Source of the DNA: Kaistella yonginensis
GTDB lineage: Bacteria > Bacteroidota > Bacteroidia > Flavobacteriales > Weeksellaceae
DNA length: 64,000 nucleotides
Assembly: GCF_030409525.1 (NCBI RefSeq)
Contig: NZ_JAUFQB010000058.1
Coordinates: 21,478-85,477 of the forward strand
Direction: 5' to 3'
Of this stretch, positions 8,234 through 18,061 are shown piece after piece (the first letter of the stretch is position 1; each line of letters opens with the position of its first letter). A program made the position numbers and the translations under genes. Under the pieces are notes generated by a model, which was given only the letters and a program-made list of their open reading frames with translations, searched no databases and was not told the DNA's origin.

Positions 8234-9355
8234 CTACAACTCAACCATTTCCATCACTTCCACATCATAGCCGCCCACCAAGGGTTTTTGATTGATATTC
8301 TGAGAAATTACACGGAATTTATTAATGCCTAAATTTTTTAAAATCTGGGTTCCAATCCCATAATCATGGAAATTTGAAGCCAAAGTCGGTCGTTTTTCCT
8401 GACCATCCTGGAAATCCAAAAACTGTTGCAATTTTCGCATGGTATTTTCAGAGTTCGACACATTATTAATGAAAATGATAGCGCCTTTACCCTCATCGTT
8501 GATCATTCTAGTCACTTTTTCAAGCAATGGTTTTTCACCAGTCGTCAATCTGCTCAACACATCAAAATAAGAATTAGACGCTTGAACCCGAACTAAAATC
8601 GGTTCATTTTCGGACCATTTCCCTTTGGTTAATGCGAAATGAATTTGATCGGTACTTGTTTCTTTAAAAGCGAAAAAATCAAATTCACCGTAATGTGTTT
8701 TTACTTTTCGTTCTTCCAAACGCTCGATCAAATCGCCTTTTCTCAACTGGTATTCAATTAAATCTTCAATAGAAACCAATTTCAAATCATGCTTTTTCGC
8801 CAATTCATATAATTCGGGCAGTCGCGCCATCGAACCGTCATCATTCATAATTTCGCAAATAACACCACCTTCCTGCAAACCAGCTAACTTGGTTAAATCA
8901 ATCGCAGCTTCGGTATGACCAGCTCTTTTCAAAACGCCACCTTTCTTCGCCCTCAAGGGGAAAATATGACCTGGACGCATAAAATCAGCCGGCTTGGTAT
9001 TTTCATCCATCAATGCCAAAATCGTTTTGCTTCGGTCACTGGCAGAGATTCCTGTAGAAACACCTTCGCCCAACAAGTCGACTGATACGGTGAAGGCGGT
9101 TTCCTTTGGATCGCTGCTTCGTGTCACCATAATATCCAGACCGAGTTCATCACAACGCTTTTCAGGCAGTGGCGTACAAATCAACCCACGACCGTGGATG
9201 GTCATAAAATTAATGATTTCGGGCGTCGTTAATTCTGCCGCAGATAGAAAATCTCCTTCATTTTCCCGGTTTTCATCATCCACAACGATGATAATTTTTC
9301 CGTTTTTTAAATCCTCAATCGCTTCAGGAATGGTATTAAGTTGAATATCTGACAT
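8234..9355 (-). CDS. ribB: 3,4-dihydroxy-2-butanone 4-phosphate synthase with degenerate GTP cyclohydrolase II domain
   Basis: A 373-residue RibBA-type fusion. Residues 1-205 are the DHBP synthase, which turns ribulose 5-phosphate into the riboflavin precursor. Its acidic metal-binding loop is intact (DDENRENEGDF), as are GLICTPL and the RAGHTEAAIDL segment. Residues 210-373 align with GTP cyclohydrolase II, but the Cys-rich zinc motif of that enzyme is absent: where ECLTGD...RCDC is expected the protein reads VRVQASNSYFDVLSRL. The second half therefore probably lacks cyclohydrolase activity and may be structural. I start at the ATG before SDIQLNT, because the longer frame adds only seven charged residues. 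A separate ribA would be needed elsewhere in the genome. Confidence 0.88.
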   Translation of the reverse strand: MSDIQLNTIPEAIEDLKNGKIIIVVDDENRENEGDFLSAAELTTPEIINFMTIHGRGLICTPLPEKRCDELGLDIMVTRSSDPKETAFTVSVDLLGEGVSTGISASDRSKTILALMDENTKPADFMRPGHIFPLRAKKGGVLKRAGHTEAAIDLTKLAGLQEGGVICEIMNDDGSMARLPELYELAKKHDLKLVSIEDLIEYQLRKGDLIERLEERKVKTHYGEFDFFAFKETSTDQIHFALTKGKWSENEPILVRVQASNSYFDVLSRLTTGEKPLLEKVTRMINDEGKGAIIFINNVSNSENTMRKLQQFLDFQDGQEKRPTLASNFHDYGIGTQILKNLGINKFRVISQNINQKPLVGGYDVEVMEMVEL

Positions 9356-9409
9356 TTTACTTTTAGATTTTTGCAAAGATACTTAGATTTATGGCAACCG
9401 ACAATTCTT

Positions 9410-9533
9410 ATTTGGGCGTCTGTTTCCGTCTTCCACTCCCGCTTTTTTTGTTGCGAGCAAAGCGAAGCAATGCGCTGAAAAATATCAAAATCGCAATAAT
9501 AAAAAAGAGCTTCGTTCAAGCCGGGACGCAATT
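9410..9533 (-). repeat. Dispersed intergenic repeat, copy 2
   Basis: Read on the minus strand it begins TTGCGTCCCGGCTTGAACG and ends with AAAGCGGGAGTGGAAGACGG then GACGCCCAAAT, matching copies 1 and 3 at both ends. The variable centre is longer (about 60 nt). At its outer edge the 13-mer CGGGACGCAATTT is tandemly duplicated (9522-9547). It lies between ribB and the upstream oxidoreductase gene. Confidence 0.75.
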
Positions 9534-9584
9534 TCGGGACGCAATTTGGTGTTTTTTTTAAATTTAGGAATTCGCAGTAATTGA

Positions 9585-10586
9585 TTAAGCATTCAAATCA
9601 TCAGCAGCTTCCCTAATAATTTCGTACGATTGTAATCTTGCCTGATGCTCATAAATATGCGATGTAATCATCAATTCATCCACTTGGAATCTTTTTTGAA
9701 ATTCTGAAATTTGGTTTTTCACCGTTTCTTTGCCACCGATAAAACTGTATTTAAGCATTTGGGTTACGTGCGTCTTTTCCATCTGATTCCAGATTTCGTC
9801 CATATTATTTAGAGGTGGAGCATACGGTTTTCTGTCATTTCTTATCAAATTAACAAACGCTTGGTACAGAGTGGTTGCGCGTTTTTTCGCCTCATCATCG
9901 GTATTCGCTGCAATTCCGTTGACACACGCAATGGTGTACGGTTCAGGAAATTCTGCGCTGGGTTTATAATTTTGGTGGTAAATTTCAAAAGCGGTTTCCA
10001 TCATTTGGGGTGCAAAATGTCCCGCAAAAGCATAAGGCAAACCCAGTTCTGCAGCCAGCCAAGCACTATCGGTACTGGATCCCAAAATATATATCGGGAT
10101 ATCACAACCTTCACCCGGAATCGCGCGAACCAAACTACCAGAATTTTCAACCGAAAAATACTGTTGCAATTCCTGAATCTGCTGCGGAAAATGTTGATTA
10201 ATATTCATCGGGTTTCTTCCCAGAGCTTTTGCAGTTAAGCCGTCAGTGCCAGGTGCTCTGCCGACGCCCAAATCAATTCGGCCCGGAAATAAACTTTCCA
10301 GCGTGCCGAACTGCTCGGCAATGACCAAGGAGCTGTGATTGGGCAACATAATGCCACCAGAACCCACCCTGATTTTTTGCGTTCCGTTCGCAATAAATCC
10401 AATTAAGACTGAAGTTGCAGAACTTGCAATACTGGCCATGTTATGATGTTCGGCCAGCCAAAATCTTTTATAACCCAATTTCTCGGCAGCTCTTGCTAAA
10501 TCTAAACTGTCGTTAAAAGTATCTTGAATGGTTTTATTTTGTTTAACTGGCGCTAAATCCAGTACGGAAATTTCGAATTTTTTCAT
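9585..10586 (-). CDS. LLM-class (bacterial luciferase-like) flavin-dependent oxidoreductase
   Basis: A 333-residue TIM-barrel enzyme of the luciferase-like monooxygenase class, MsnO8/YhbW-like subgroup. Visible features are [15 protein letters not shown] near 43-57, [19 protein letters not shown] near 76-94, [10 protein letters not shown] near 107-116 and the IYILGSS segment near 166. These build the flavin-binding and active-site region. Such enzymes use reduced FMN to oxidise organic substrates; the substrate cannot be told from sequence. The start is the ATG at 10586 ([11 protein letters not shown]). Confidence 0.9.
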   Translation of the reverse strand: MKKFEISVLDLAPVKQNKTIQDTFNDSLDLARAAEKLGYKRFWLAEHHNMASIASSATSVLIGFIANGTQKIRVGSGGIMLPNHSSLVIAEQFGTLESLFPGRIDLGVGRAPGTDGLTAKALGRNPMNINQHFPQQIQELQQYFSVENSGSLVRAIPGEGCDIPIYILGSSTDSAWLAAELGLPYAFAGHFAPQMMETAFEIYHQNYKPSAEFPEPYTIACVNGIAANTDDEAKKRATTLYQAFVNLIRNDRKPYAPPLNNMDEIWNQMEKTHVTQMLKYSFIGGKETVKNQISEFQKRFQVDELMITSHIYEHQARLQSYEIIREAADDLNA

Positions 10587-10741
10587 TGCGATAAGATAAG
10601 GAATACAATTAAATTTAACTAAAAAAATGTTTAAAGAAACAAATTATTTTACAGATTAGAGAAAATAACTAAAGTGCTAAAAATTTTTCTATGCACTTAT
10701 CCAAATTTTATGCAAATTTGCGTTTCAATGAAAACAGTCCT

Positions 10742-12118
10742 ATGCGAAACTTGATTTTTCTGATCATTCTTCTTTTTAGCCGGAATCTATCCTCTCAGCA
10801 AATTAGTGAATATTCTTCGGTACCTCTTCTTAACTTCCCCAAAATTAAATCATCGATTACGATGCCAGTGAAAATCCCGCTGTCGGAAATCGGGAATATG
10901 ATTAATAATTCGGTACCAACCCTCATTTTTCAAGATGATTCTTTTACCGATAACAACAACGATCAGTTCAAAGTAAAAGTCTGGAAAACCCGACCAATTC
11001 GTCTTGTTGGCGGCACCAAACAAAATCTTCTCATCGAAGTTCCGTTAAAAATATGGGTTGAAAAAGGAATCGGAACTTTTGGGTTCTACAATTATCAGAA
11101 TACCACTTTTGAGACGGTGATGTATTTTAACACCCAACTCACCTTTAATAATAATTGGACGATGGTCACCAAAACCGAACCAATGGGTTATAAATGGGTT
11201 ACAAAACCGGTTCTCGATTATGGCAGAATTAAAGTCCCAATTACCACTTTGATCGAATCAAGTTTGAAAAAACAGCAAGCCGACTTTTCAAAAACCATCG
11301 ATGAAATGATGCTGGAACAACTTAATTTTCAGCAATATGCCATTATGGCCTGGAATCAATTCTCAGAACCATTTGAAGTTTCAGAAGAATATAAAACATG
11401 GTTAAAAATCACACCCATCAGCGTCAATATTACACCCCTCATCTTCTACGGAAATCGTATTGATGCCAATATTGGAATCGACACGTATTCAGAAACGTTT
11501 ACGGGAAGAAAACCAGCCAGTTCACCTTTAATTAAAACCATTGCAAATTTCAATTCGGTTCAGCAGCTTCCTAATAATTTTATCTTACAAACGACCGTTA
11601 ATATTCCGTTTACAGAAGCGACTGCTATTGCCGAGAAAACATTTTTAGGAAAAGAATTCGACTTTCGAGAAGGAAAATCTAAAGTGAAAATAACATCCAT
11701 TAAAGTCTATGGTGAAAAGGACAGGATTATGATTGAAGCCGCCACAGAAGGAGCCATCGAAGGAACTTCTTTCATCAGCGGAATCCCTGTTTACGATGAG
11801 ATGAAAAGAAAAATCGTTTTATCTGACACGCAGTTCAAATTAAAAACGAAAAACATTTTATACAAAACCGCAACATTTTTATTTCAAGGCAAAATTGTAA
11901 AAATGATTGAAGATGAATACGGAATTCCGACCGCAGAACTAGAGGATTCATCTAAAAAAAGTATTGAAGAAACTTTTAACAAAGAATACTACAAAGGATT
12001 GAAAATGAATGGAAAGGTATTTAAACTGAAACCCTCACAAATTATTTTAAACCCTGTTGGCATTACCGCAATCATCGATACGCAAGCCCAGTTAGAGCTT
12101 TCTGTAAAGGGTTTGTAA
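10742..12118 (+). CDS. DUF4403 family exported protein
   Basis: A 458-residue protein of the DUF4403 family. I start at the ATG before RNLIFLIILLFSRNLSSQQ, which is a good signal peptide; the longer frame from 10691 adds 17 residues upstream of it. The mature region shows the family pattern: a start rich in basic and Ser/Thr residues (IKSSITMPVKIPLSEIGNMI), then beta-rich repeats including KVWKTRPI and LLIEVPLKIW. DUF4403 proteins resemble lipid-binding tubular (BPI/TULIP-like) folds, which suggests a role at the envelope. That comes from the family and is not shown here. The RDD gene follows after 30 bp on the same strand. Confidence 0.82.
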   Translation: MRNLIFLIILLFSRNLSSQQISEYSSVPLLNFPKIKSSITMPVKIPLSEIGNMINNSVPTLIFQDDSFTDNNNDQFKVKVWKTRPIRLVGGTKQNLLIEVPLKIWVEKGIGTFGFYNYQNTTFETVMYFNTQLTFNNNWTMVTKTEPMGYKWVTKPVLDYGRIKVPITTLIESSLKKQQADFSKTIDEMMLEQLNFQQYAIMAWNQFSEPFEVSEEYKTWLKITPISVNITPLIFYGNRIDANIGIDTYSETFTGRKPASSPLIKTIANFNSVQQLPNNFILQTTVNIPFTEATAIAEKTFLGKEFDFREGKSKVKITSIKVYGEKDRIMIEAATEGAIEGTSFISGIPVYDEMKRKIVLSDTQFKLKTKNILYKTATFLFQGKIVKMIEDEYGIPTAELEDSSKKSIEETFNKEYYKGLKMNGKVFKLKPSQIILNPVGITAIIDTQAQLELSVKGL

Positions 12119-12148
12119 CACCTTAATAAAATAAATAAACAAGTAAAT

Positions 12149-12658
12149 ATGGCTAGAGTTTTACAAGTGGTTGAGCGAAACAAAGCAGATAAAGGATACC
12201 GTTTTCTCAACTACATTATTGATTTCGGTTTTACACTCCTTGTGATGTGGTTTCTCATTTTGGTATTTGTGGTGGTAAAATACTTGATTACTGGCGCCGA
12301 TATAGAGGAATCTGCGGATGAAATTGCAAATTTAGACCCCTTAATCGATCGAATAGGAACACTTTTGATGTATGCGTTCATTATGTTTGTAACAGAAAAA
12401 ATAAGTAACGGACGCAGTTTGGGAAAATTAATCACCGGTACAAAAGTGGTAAAAATCGATGGCAGTGCGCTGACCACTGATGATTTATTAAAAAGAAATT
12501 TTTCTCGTGCGGTACCATTTGACCAACTTTCTTTTTTCGGCAATAATGGATGGCACGACAACTGGTCGGATACACGAGTGGTTAAATTAAAAGCATATGA
12601 ACTCGCCCGAAATATGCAGAATGACCTTGAAAGTTTGGGTGTAAAAGAAAAACTTTAA
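12149..12658 (+). CDS. RDD family integral membrane protein
   Basis: A 169-residue membrane protein. The RDD signature is present in altered form near the N-terminus (YRFLNYIIDFGFTLLVMW) and centre (NGRSLGKLITGTKVV, a typical RDD motif). Two hydrophobic helices run around 20-48 and 70-90. RDD proteins are thought to be transporters or membrane factors with no firmly assigned substrate in most cases. It follows the DUF4403 gene by 30 bp and is probably co-transcribed with it. Confidence 0.85.
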   Translation: MARVLQVVERNKADKGYRFLNYIIDFGFTLLVMWFLILVFVVVKYLITGADIEESADEIANLDPLIDRIGTLLMYAFIMFVTEKISNGRSLGKLITGTKVVKIDGSALTTDDLLKRNFSRAVPFDQLSFFGNNGWHDNWSDTRVVKLKAYELARNMQNDLESLGVKEKL

Positions 12659-12687
12659 TTTTATTTTTTCTGAAAAATAAAAAGTCC

Positions 12688-12695
12688 TATATTTG
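12688..12695 (+). promoter_or_regulatory. -7 box for tRNA-Cys
   Basis: TATATTTG matches TAnnTTTG exactly and ends 11 bp before the first base of the mature tRNA. No clear TTG at -33 was found. Confidence 0.5.
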
Positions 12696-12706
12696 CAAAC
12701 CCAAAT

Positions 12707-12777
12707 GGTTCTTTGGCCGAGTGGTTAGGCAGTGGTCTGCAACACCATCTACAGCGGTTCGAATCCGCTAGGAACCT
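12707..12777 (+). tRNA. trnC: tRNA-Cys (GCA)
   Basis: A 71-nt cloverleaf. The acceptor arm GGTTC(C) pairs with GGAACC. The D arm contains GAGTGGTTAGGC. The anticodon stem encloses CTGCAAC, giving anticodon GCA. The T arm is GCGGTTCGAATCCGC. The discriminator base is T, the expected identity element for cysteine tRNA. The 3' CCA is not encoded. Confidence 0.97.
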
Positions 12778-12779
12778 CT

Positions 12780-12819
12780 AAAACCCTATTAATCTGTTCA
12801 TAAGATTTTTAGGGTTTTT
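12780..12819 (+). terminator. Terminator after tRNA-Cys
   Basis: AAAACCCT pairs with AGGGTTTT around a 23-nt loop, followed by T-run TTTTTCTTT, immediately after the tRNA. Confidence 0.7.
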
Positions 12820-12928
12820 CTTTGTAAGGCAACAAAATGGAGAACATTTGTGCCCAGCAAAGAAATTTTCGGACTATGTTATATCTTGCATTTATTCTTT
12901 ACATTTGTGAACTTACTAATATTGAATA

Positions 12929-14215
12929 ATGAAGAATTATTTTAATCTTCAGATCGGGGAAGAAGAGAAAGACAAAGTGTTGGCGAATATTCAAAGCAGC
13001 ATCTCCTTTTCTGGGGCAAATGTCTGGATTTTGGCGTGTGCCATCATGATTGCATCGGTCGGTTTGAATGTGAATTCCACAGCGGTAGTGATTGGTGCGA
13101 TGCTTATTTCGCCCTTAATGGCACCGATTGTAGGTGCTGGGTTCGCCTTGGCCATGTTTGATTTTACCCTTTTACGAAAGTCCTTAAAAAACCTGTTGAT
13201 ATCAACCTTAGTCGGTTTGATTGTATCCTTTATTTATTTCTTATTAACGCCTTTTAAGGATGCCCAATCCGAAATTCTTGCCAGAACAGCCCCGAATATT
13301 TTTGATGTCCTCATCGCGTTTTTCGGTGGTTTGGTCGGTGTAATTGCGGTAACCAGAGTAGAAAAAGGAAATCCAATTCCCGGTGTTGCGATTGCCACGG
13401 CGCTAATGCCACCACTCTGCACGGCAGGTTATGGCTTGGCAACAGGAAATTTAGCTTATTTTGGTGGAGCATTGTTTCTTTATACCATCAACTGTGTTTT
13501 CATTTGCATAGCAACCTACCTGATTGTAAAATTGCTAAAATACCCAGCCGCAGGTTTTGTAGATGAAAAACGTGAAAAAACAGTACGAAACTGGATAACC
13601 ATCATCACAGTTTTGATGATTGTGCCGAGTGTTTTTTTCGCCTATCAGTTTATTCAGCAACAGCGATTTCAGGAAAAAGTTAAATTGTACGTCCAGCAAG
13701 AATTTGAATCAAAAGGAAGTACGATTGTTTACCAGAAAACAAATTACAATTCTCCGACCAGTTTGCGAACCATCGAATTGGCTTTTTTAAATAAGAAATT
13801 TACTGCAAAACAAATTGCCGACGAAAATAAAAAATTAGTAGGTTTGGGCTTGCCGAACACCCAATTAATTATCAGGCAAGACAGTGCATTTCTAGCAGAA
13901 GCCTCTACGAAAAACATTGCCAACAATGAAGTTGATAATGCGCGGAGAGCACTGATTTCAGACCTTAATGCAAAATTAGAACGCTATACCTTTCAAACCG
14001 AAAATCTCTATAAAGAAGCGTCTTCGATTTTTCCGGAACTCACTTCAATTTCCATCGGTAAGCAAGAAATTTTTTCGAATACAGATTCTACGAAGGTCAT
14101 CCCAATCGGTTTGTATCAAAGTGAGAAACCTATTACCAGAGAAAAACAGGAAACACTACGACAATGGCTGAAAGCAAAGTTAAAAGTAGATACCATTGAG
14201 ATTTTCCGACGGTAA
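12929..14215 (+). CDS. DUF389 family membrane protein
   Basis: A 428-residue protein. The first 60 percent has several hydrophobic helices and the family core words VVIGAMLISPLMAPIVG (near 50-66) and VAIATALMPPLCTAGYGLA (near 155-173), which mark DUF389/TIGR00341 proteins. The C-terminal third (after about 250) is soluble and hydrophilic. The function of DUF389 is not established; transport has been suggested. A TACATTTG -7 box (12900-12907) lies 21 bp before the ATG. It forms a single-gene unit after the tRNA terminator. Confidence 0.85.
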   Translation: MKNYFNLQIGEEEKDKVLANIQSSISFSGANVWILACAIMIASVGLNVNSTAVVIGAMLISPLMAPIVGAGFALAMFDFTLLRKSLKNLLISTLVGLIVSFIYFLLTPFKDAQSEILARTAPNIFDVLIAFFGGLVGVIAVTRVEKGNPIPGVAIATALMPPLCTAGYGLATGNLAYFGGALFLYTINCVFICIATYLIVKLLKYPAAGFVDEKREKTVRNWITIITVLMIVPSVFFAYQFIQQQRFQEKVKLYVQQEFESKGSTIVYQKTNYNSPTSLRTIELAFLNKKFTAKQIADENKKLVGLGLPNTQLIIRQDSAFLAEASTKNIANNEVDNARRALISDLNAKLERYTFQTENLYKEASSIFPELTSISIGKQEIFSNTDSTKVIPIGLYQSEKPITREKQETLRQWLKAKLKVDTIEIFRR

Positions 14216-14591
14216 TTTAGAGTCTATCTAAATTTAAAGTACATTGATCTGGTTAACGCATCAGTTAAATAAAATAGCTCAAATAGGAGTACCGCAGAAG
14301 GTACAGTAGTATTGTAAATCAAAAATTTTCAGCGATATGTCATATATACCGCTTGAAAAAATATAACGATTGTAACTCCTGAGTTAAATTTTAAAGGATA
14401 TAAGCTTACTTAAAAACAATACGATTTTACCCATCTCGAACAATCAACTAAAAATCTACATATCAGCGCTTTAGATATATTAAAATTTATTTAACAAATC
14501 ATTAACACTAGATTGGTTTCGTTTTTGGCAGTAGTACAGTTGGAGGATTATTTAGTAATCTATTTATTAAACCGTACTAAAATTTATCGTT
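14216..14591. other. 376-bp AT-rich intergenic region upstream of the glycine-zipper lipoprotein gene
   Basis: No open frame of interest. There is no T-tract hairpin I can defend after DUF389. It presumably holds the promoter and a long leader for the lipoprotein gene, but I could not find a TAnnTTTG box with good spacing. Confidence 0.35.
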
Positions 14592-15167
14592 ATGAAAGCA
14601 ACTCACATCATATCTCAAGAAACACCAAAGAATTTTATCTTTAAAAATTTATTCTTAGTAGGAGCCATAGCTGCACTTACTTTGACCGCTTGTACAAAAG
14701 ACAATGCAATCGCTGAAAAATCTTTAGACCAACAAAAAATTGAGTTCCAACAAAGACAACTCGAGATTGAGCAACAGAAGCTAGCCATTGAAAAAGAAAA
14801 AATGGCATATGAAACTCAAAAGAAAATGGATAGTATTACAGAAGCGAAACAAGCGGTAGCTGCAGCACCCAGACCTCAAGTGATCAGAGAAACCAAAACT
14901 GTTTACGTGAATAATACCCCAAGACAGGTCGCCTCTTCTGGCTCAAATACTGGCGCTTCTCAAGGAACTACCCAAAAACAAGGCATGAGTAAAGCCGCAA
15001 AAGGCACCATTATTGGGACCGTAGGTGGTGCCGCTGCAGGTGCAATTATCAATAAGAAAAACCGTGGCGTAGGTGCAGTAGTTGGTGGCGTTGTGGGTGG
15101 AGCAACCGGTTATACCATCGGTAGAGCTGGCGACAGAAAAGATGGTCGGGTGCAACCAAAAAATTAA
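14592..15167 (+). CDS. Glycine-zipper lipoprotein (YMGG-like) with coiled-coil segment
   Basis: A 191-residue envelope protein. A lipoprotein signal ends at LTAC, with Cys34 lipidated; the N-terminus before it is unusually long at 15 polar residues. Residues about 43-88 form a Gln/Glu/Lys-rich coiled coil with heptad-like repeats (QQKIEFQQRQLEIEQQKLAI). A Ser/Gln-rich linker follows. The C-terminal 45 residues hold the glycine zipper (GTIIGTVGGAAAGAIINK and GAVVGGVVGGATGYTIG), which inserts in or packs against membranes. Related proteins are outer-membrane-associated; no specific activity is known. A strong terminator follows. Confidence 0.75.
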   Translation: MKATHIISQETPKNFIFKNLFLVGAIAALTLTACTKDNAIAEKSLDQQKIEFQQRQLEIEQQKLAIEKEKMAYETQKKMDSITEAKQAVAAAPRPQVIRETKTVYVNNTPRQVASSGSNTGASQGTTQKQGMSKAAKGTIIGTVGGAAAGAIINKKNRGVGAVVGGVVGGATGYTIGRAGDRKDGRVQPKN

Positions 15168-15187
15168 AAAATCACTTTTTATAGTTT

Positions 15188-15221
15188 AAAAAGATTGCTT
15201 ATTTTTAAGCAATCTTTTTTT
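15188..15221 (+). terminator. Terminator after the glycine-zipper gene
   Basis: AAAAAGATTGCTT pairs with AAGCAATCTTTTT, loop ATTTTT, with a T run. It ends at the ATG of the next gene, so the next gene's translated region starts directly after the terminator. Confidence 0.8.
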
Positions 15222-16847
15222 ATGCTTTATATCGTATTGATGCTAATTTTGTTGCTCCCAACTTTAGCAGGTTTAGGAGCCACGCTCACGAAAATTTCCG
15301 GAGGCTATTCCCAAAAAATTGCGGTTCAAATTTTGAGCGGTATTTTCTTGGTAAGCGTTATCTTCACAGGCCTCGCTTTTTTCATTCCACTTAATATTTA
15401 CGTAGAAATAGGTACTTTACTAATTGGAACAACCGCCTTTTTCTACTTTAAAATTAATTTGGAATTTTGGAATTTTGTTAGTCAAAATTCTATTGCATTT
15501 CTGAGCATTTCACTTTTGATAATATTCTTTGGCTCTTATTATCCTTTTATATTAGACCATTTCGGCTATTATGTACCCACAATAAAATGGCTTTCGGAAA
15601 TCGGCTTGGTCCAGGGAATTTCTAATCTGGACTTGCTCTTGGGTCAAAATTCCCTCTGGCATATTTTTCAAGCTGGATTTTCAAATTTTTCTGATCCTTT
15701 TCTAAGGCTGAATGTGTTGGTACTTATTACGTATTTAATTTATGTCTTAGAGCAGAAAACATGGATTCATTTGGCATTTTTTCCCGTCCTGTTTCTCTTC
15801 ACCCAATCGCCGTCTGCTGATTTGCCAGCAATCGTTTTTTCGTTGATTGTCTTAAATGAAGTTTTTAATTCGACCAGAAATCTACCCTTTATTTTTGCAG
15901 TTTCAGTATTTGTAGTTGCGGTAAAACCCACGATGATTTGGCTGCCGATTTTGGTTTCTCTTTATGGTTTTGTAGTGCTCAAAAACAATTATAAATTCTT
16001 TATTCCGGGAATTTTACTGTTCCTGCTTTTTGTTTTTAAAAACATCTGGACTTTCGGCTTCCCAATATTTCCCGTCCAATTAATTGATCTTGGGTTTTCC
16101 TGGAGACCAAATGCGGACTTGCTTTTTAATTCTTCCAAAGTTGCGATTATGAAAACCTACGACATGCAATATTCGTATGAAGAAATCCAACAGTTTTCCA
16201 GAATTGACTATCTAAAAAACTGGTTTTTTTTGGAGGGAATCAAAGGTAAAATCCATCTTCTATTCATTGGTAGTCTGGCAATCTTCATTGTCTTTGCGGT
16301 TGTAAAAAATTCAAAAATAATTTGGATCTTGCTTTTTTCAATACTCCTAAAAAGCATATTAATCTTACTGTTCTCTGCCCAATACCGCTTCTTTTTCGAT
16401 GTTTTTTTTGTGATTATATTTGTTCTCTTTTATCATAATATAACCAAAAACTTTTCGCTCCTCCTTTTCAGCACTTTATCAATTTTTTTCGCAGCTTTTC
16501 TATCGTTCCCAAATTTGGTTCAAACACACCTGCCAAGTTTTAAATTGGGCAATTTCATGACAGGCTTTGACAAGACTCAATTGCTAAGACCCGCCTCTTT
16601 TGTCTATAAAAAGCACAAAACGCACCAAATCGGCAATTTAAAATTCAATGTAGTTGATGGTTATATTTTCAGTTTCGACACTCCGATTCCGGCGATTTCA
16701 CCCCAATTTATTCAAGAGGATTTAGATGCGGGAATTTTTCCCCAACTAAAAGGTAAAACTTTAAAAAAAGGTTTCATCTGGCGGAAAATAACCACGGCAG
16801 AAAAAGAGAAAATTCAAGTAATTCTAAAAGATTTTTCACTTAAATAA
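15222..16847 (+). CDS. Polytopic membrane protein of unknown function
   Basis: About 541 residues with roughly ten or more hydrophobic segments spread over the first 430 residues. The C-terminal 110 residues are soluble (LPSFKLGNF...FIWRKITTAEKEK). I start at the ATG at 15222, after the terminator; the alternative at 15195 would run through the terminator stem. The layout (many helices, a long loop after about residue 110 with the words HFGYYVPTIKW, and a C-terminal soluble part) resembles the LIC_10190/DUF8201-type or GT-C glycosyltransferase-like membrane proteins of Bacteroidetes. I cannot confirm which. It precedes aroC by 51 bp. Confidence 0.6.
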   Translation: MLYIVLMLILLLPTLAGLGATLTKISGGYSQKIAVQILSGIFLVSVIFTGLAFFIPLNIYVEIGTLLIGTTAFFYFKINLEFWNFVSQNSIAFLSISLLIIFFGSYYPFILDHFGYYVPTIKWLSEIGLVQGISNLDLLLGQNSLWHIFQAGFSNFSDPFLRLNVLVLITYLIYVLEQKTWIHLAFFPVLFLFTQSPSADLPAIVFSLIVLNEVFNSTRNLPFIFAVSVFVVAVKPTMIWLPILVSLYGFVVLKNNYKFFIPGILLFLLFVFKNIWTFGFPIFPVQLIDLGFSWRPNADLLFNSSKVAIMKTYDMQYSYEEIQQFSRIDYLKNWFFLEGIKGKIHLLFIGSLAIFIVFAVVKNSKIIWILLFSILLKSILILLFSAQYRFFFDVFFVIIFVLFYHNITKNFSLLLFSTLSIFFAAFLSFPNLVQTHLPSFKLGNFMTGFDKTQLLRPASFVYKKHKTHQIGNLKFNVVDGYIFSFDTPIPAISPQFIQEDLDAGIFPQLKGKTLKKGFIWRKITTAEKEKIQVILKDFSLK

Positions 16848-16886
16848 TTATTAATTAATGAACTCAATAAATTAATAAAATACCCC

Positions 16887-16894
16887 TAACTTTG
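16887..16894 (+). promoter_or_regulatory. -7 box candidate immediately upstream of aroC
   Basis: TAACTTTG matches TAnnTTTG and ends only 4 bp before the aroC ATG, which would place the transcript start at or next to the start codon. No clear -33 TTG was found. Confidence 0.35.
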
Positions 16895-16898
16895 TATC

Positions 16899-17972
16899 AT
16901 GTTCAATTTAGGAAATTTTCTTACGCTCTCTACCTTCGGCGAAAGTCATGGTGAGGCTTACGGCGGCATTATCAACAGTTTTCCTGCCGGCTTACCCATA
17001 AATTTAGAAGAAGTTCAACATCAATTGGATCGCCGAAAACCTGGTCAAAGCTCGATTGTAACCCAACGAAAAGAAAGCGACACCGTGAAGTTTTTTTCGG
17101 GAATTTTTGAGGGAAAAACTACGGGAACTCCGATTGGTTTTATGATTGAAAACGAAAATCAAAAATCTAAAGATTACGATCATATTGCAAAAGCCTATCG
17201 GCCAAGCCATGCCGATTTTACCTATGACCAAAAATTCGGAATCCGTGATTACCGTGGGGGTGGAAAATCTTCTGCCCGCGAAACCGTGAACTGGGTCGTG
17301 GCCGGAAGTATGGCAAAACAGCTTCTACCCACCAACGTAGAAATCAGTGCATACGTTTCTTCAGTCGGAGAAATTTTCTGCGAAAAACCATATCAAGATT
17401 TAGACTTTTCCAAAATTGATTCCAATGACGTCCGTTGTCCAGATCTGGAAACTGCCGAAAAAATGATTTCCAAAATCAAGGAAATTAAAAAAGAAGGGAA
17501 CACCATCGGCGGCACCATTACCTGCGTGATTAAAAACTTACCTATCGGTCTTGGGGAACCTGTTTTCGGAAAACTTCAGGCCGAATTAGCCAAAGCCATG
17601 CTGAACATCAATGCCTGCAAAGGATTTGAGTATGGCAGTGGATTTTGTGGCGCAAAAATGACCGGAAAAGACCACAACGATTTATTCAATGAAGATTTCA
17701 CGACTAAAACCAATCTTTCGGGCGGAATTCAAGGTGGGATCTCCAATGGGATGGATGTTTATTTTCGACTTGCTTTCAAACCTGTCGCCACGATTTTACG
17801 TCCGCAAGACAGTTTTGATGACGATGGAAATCCTATTATCGTTCAAGGGAAAGGTCGCCACGACCCTTGTGTTTTACCACGCGCTGTTCCTATTGTGGAG
17901 AATTTAGCCGCTTTTGTATTGGCTGATTTATACCTGATTAACAAACTCCGAAAGTACAGCGAGGACGTTTAA
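16899..17972 (+). CDS. aroC: Chorismate synthase
   Basis: A 357-residue enzyme for the last step of the shikimate pathway, converting 5-enolpyruvylshikimate-3-phosphate to chorismate with reduced FMN. Signatures are present: [12 protein letters not shown] near residue 10, RRKPGQSS near 46-53, [13 protein letters not shown] near 117-129, and [16 protein letters not shown] near 325-340. The length is normal for the family. The start is the only good ATG, directly after a TAACTTTG box. Transcription appears to be independent of the membrane protein gene upstream. Confidence 0.96.
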   Translation: MFNLGNFLTLSTFGESHGEAYGGIINSFPAGLPINLEEVQHQLDRRKPGQSSIVTQRKESDTVKFFSGIFEGKTTGTPIGFMIENENQKSKDYDHIAKAYRPSHADFTYDQKFGIRDYRGGGKSSARETVNWVVAGSMAKQLLPTNVEISAYVSSVGEIFCEKPYQDLDFSKIDSNDVRCPDLETAEKMISKIKEIKKEGNTIGGTITCVIKNLPIGLGEPVFGKLQAELAKAMLNINACKGFEYGSGFCGAKMTGKDHNDLFNEDFTTKTNLSGGIQGGISNGMDVYFRLAFKPVATILRPQDSFDDDGNPIIVQGKGRHDPCVLPRAVPIVENLAAFVLADLYLINKLRKYSEDV

Positions 17973-18061
17973 ATCCCTGTTATTTAAAATTTTCTGAATG
18001 TGATTTTGATCACCTAATAATCCAAGTTTTATAATGAAATTTGTGAAAAATAAAAAAAAGA

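Noticed and set aside
14520..14560. A sigma-54-like TGG...TTGG pattern before the glycine-zipper gene
   Set aside because: The spacing between the -24 and -12 elements does not fit, and the key GC dinucleotide is absent.
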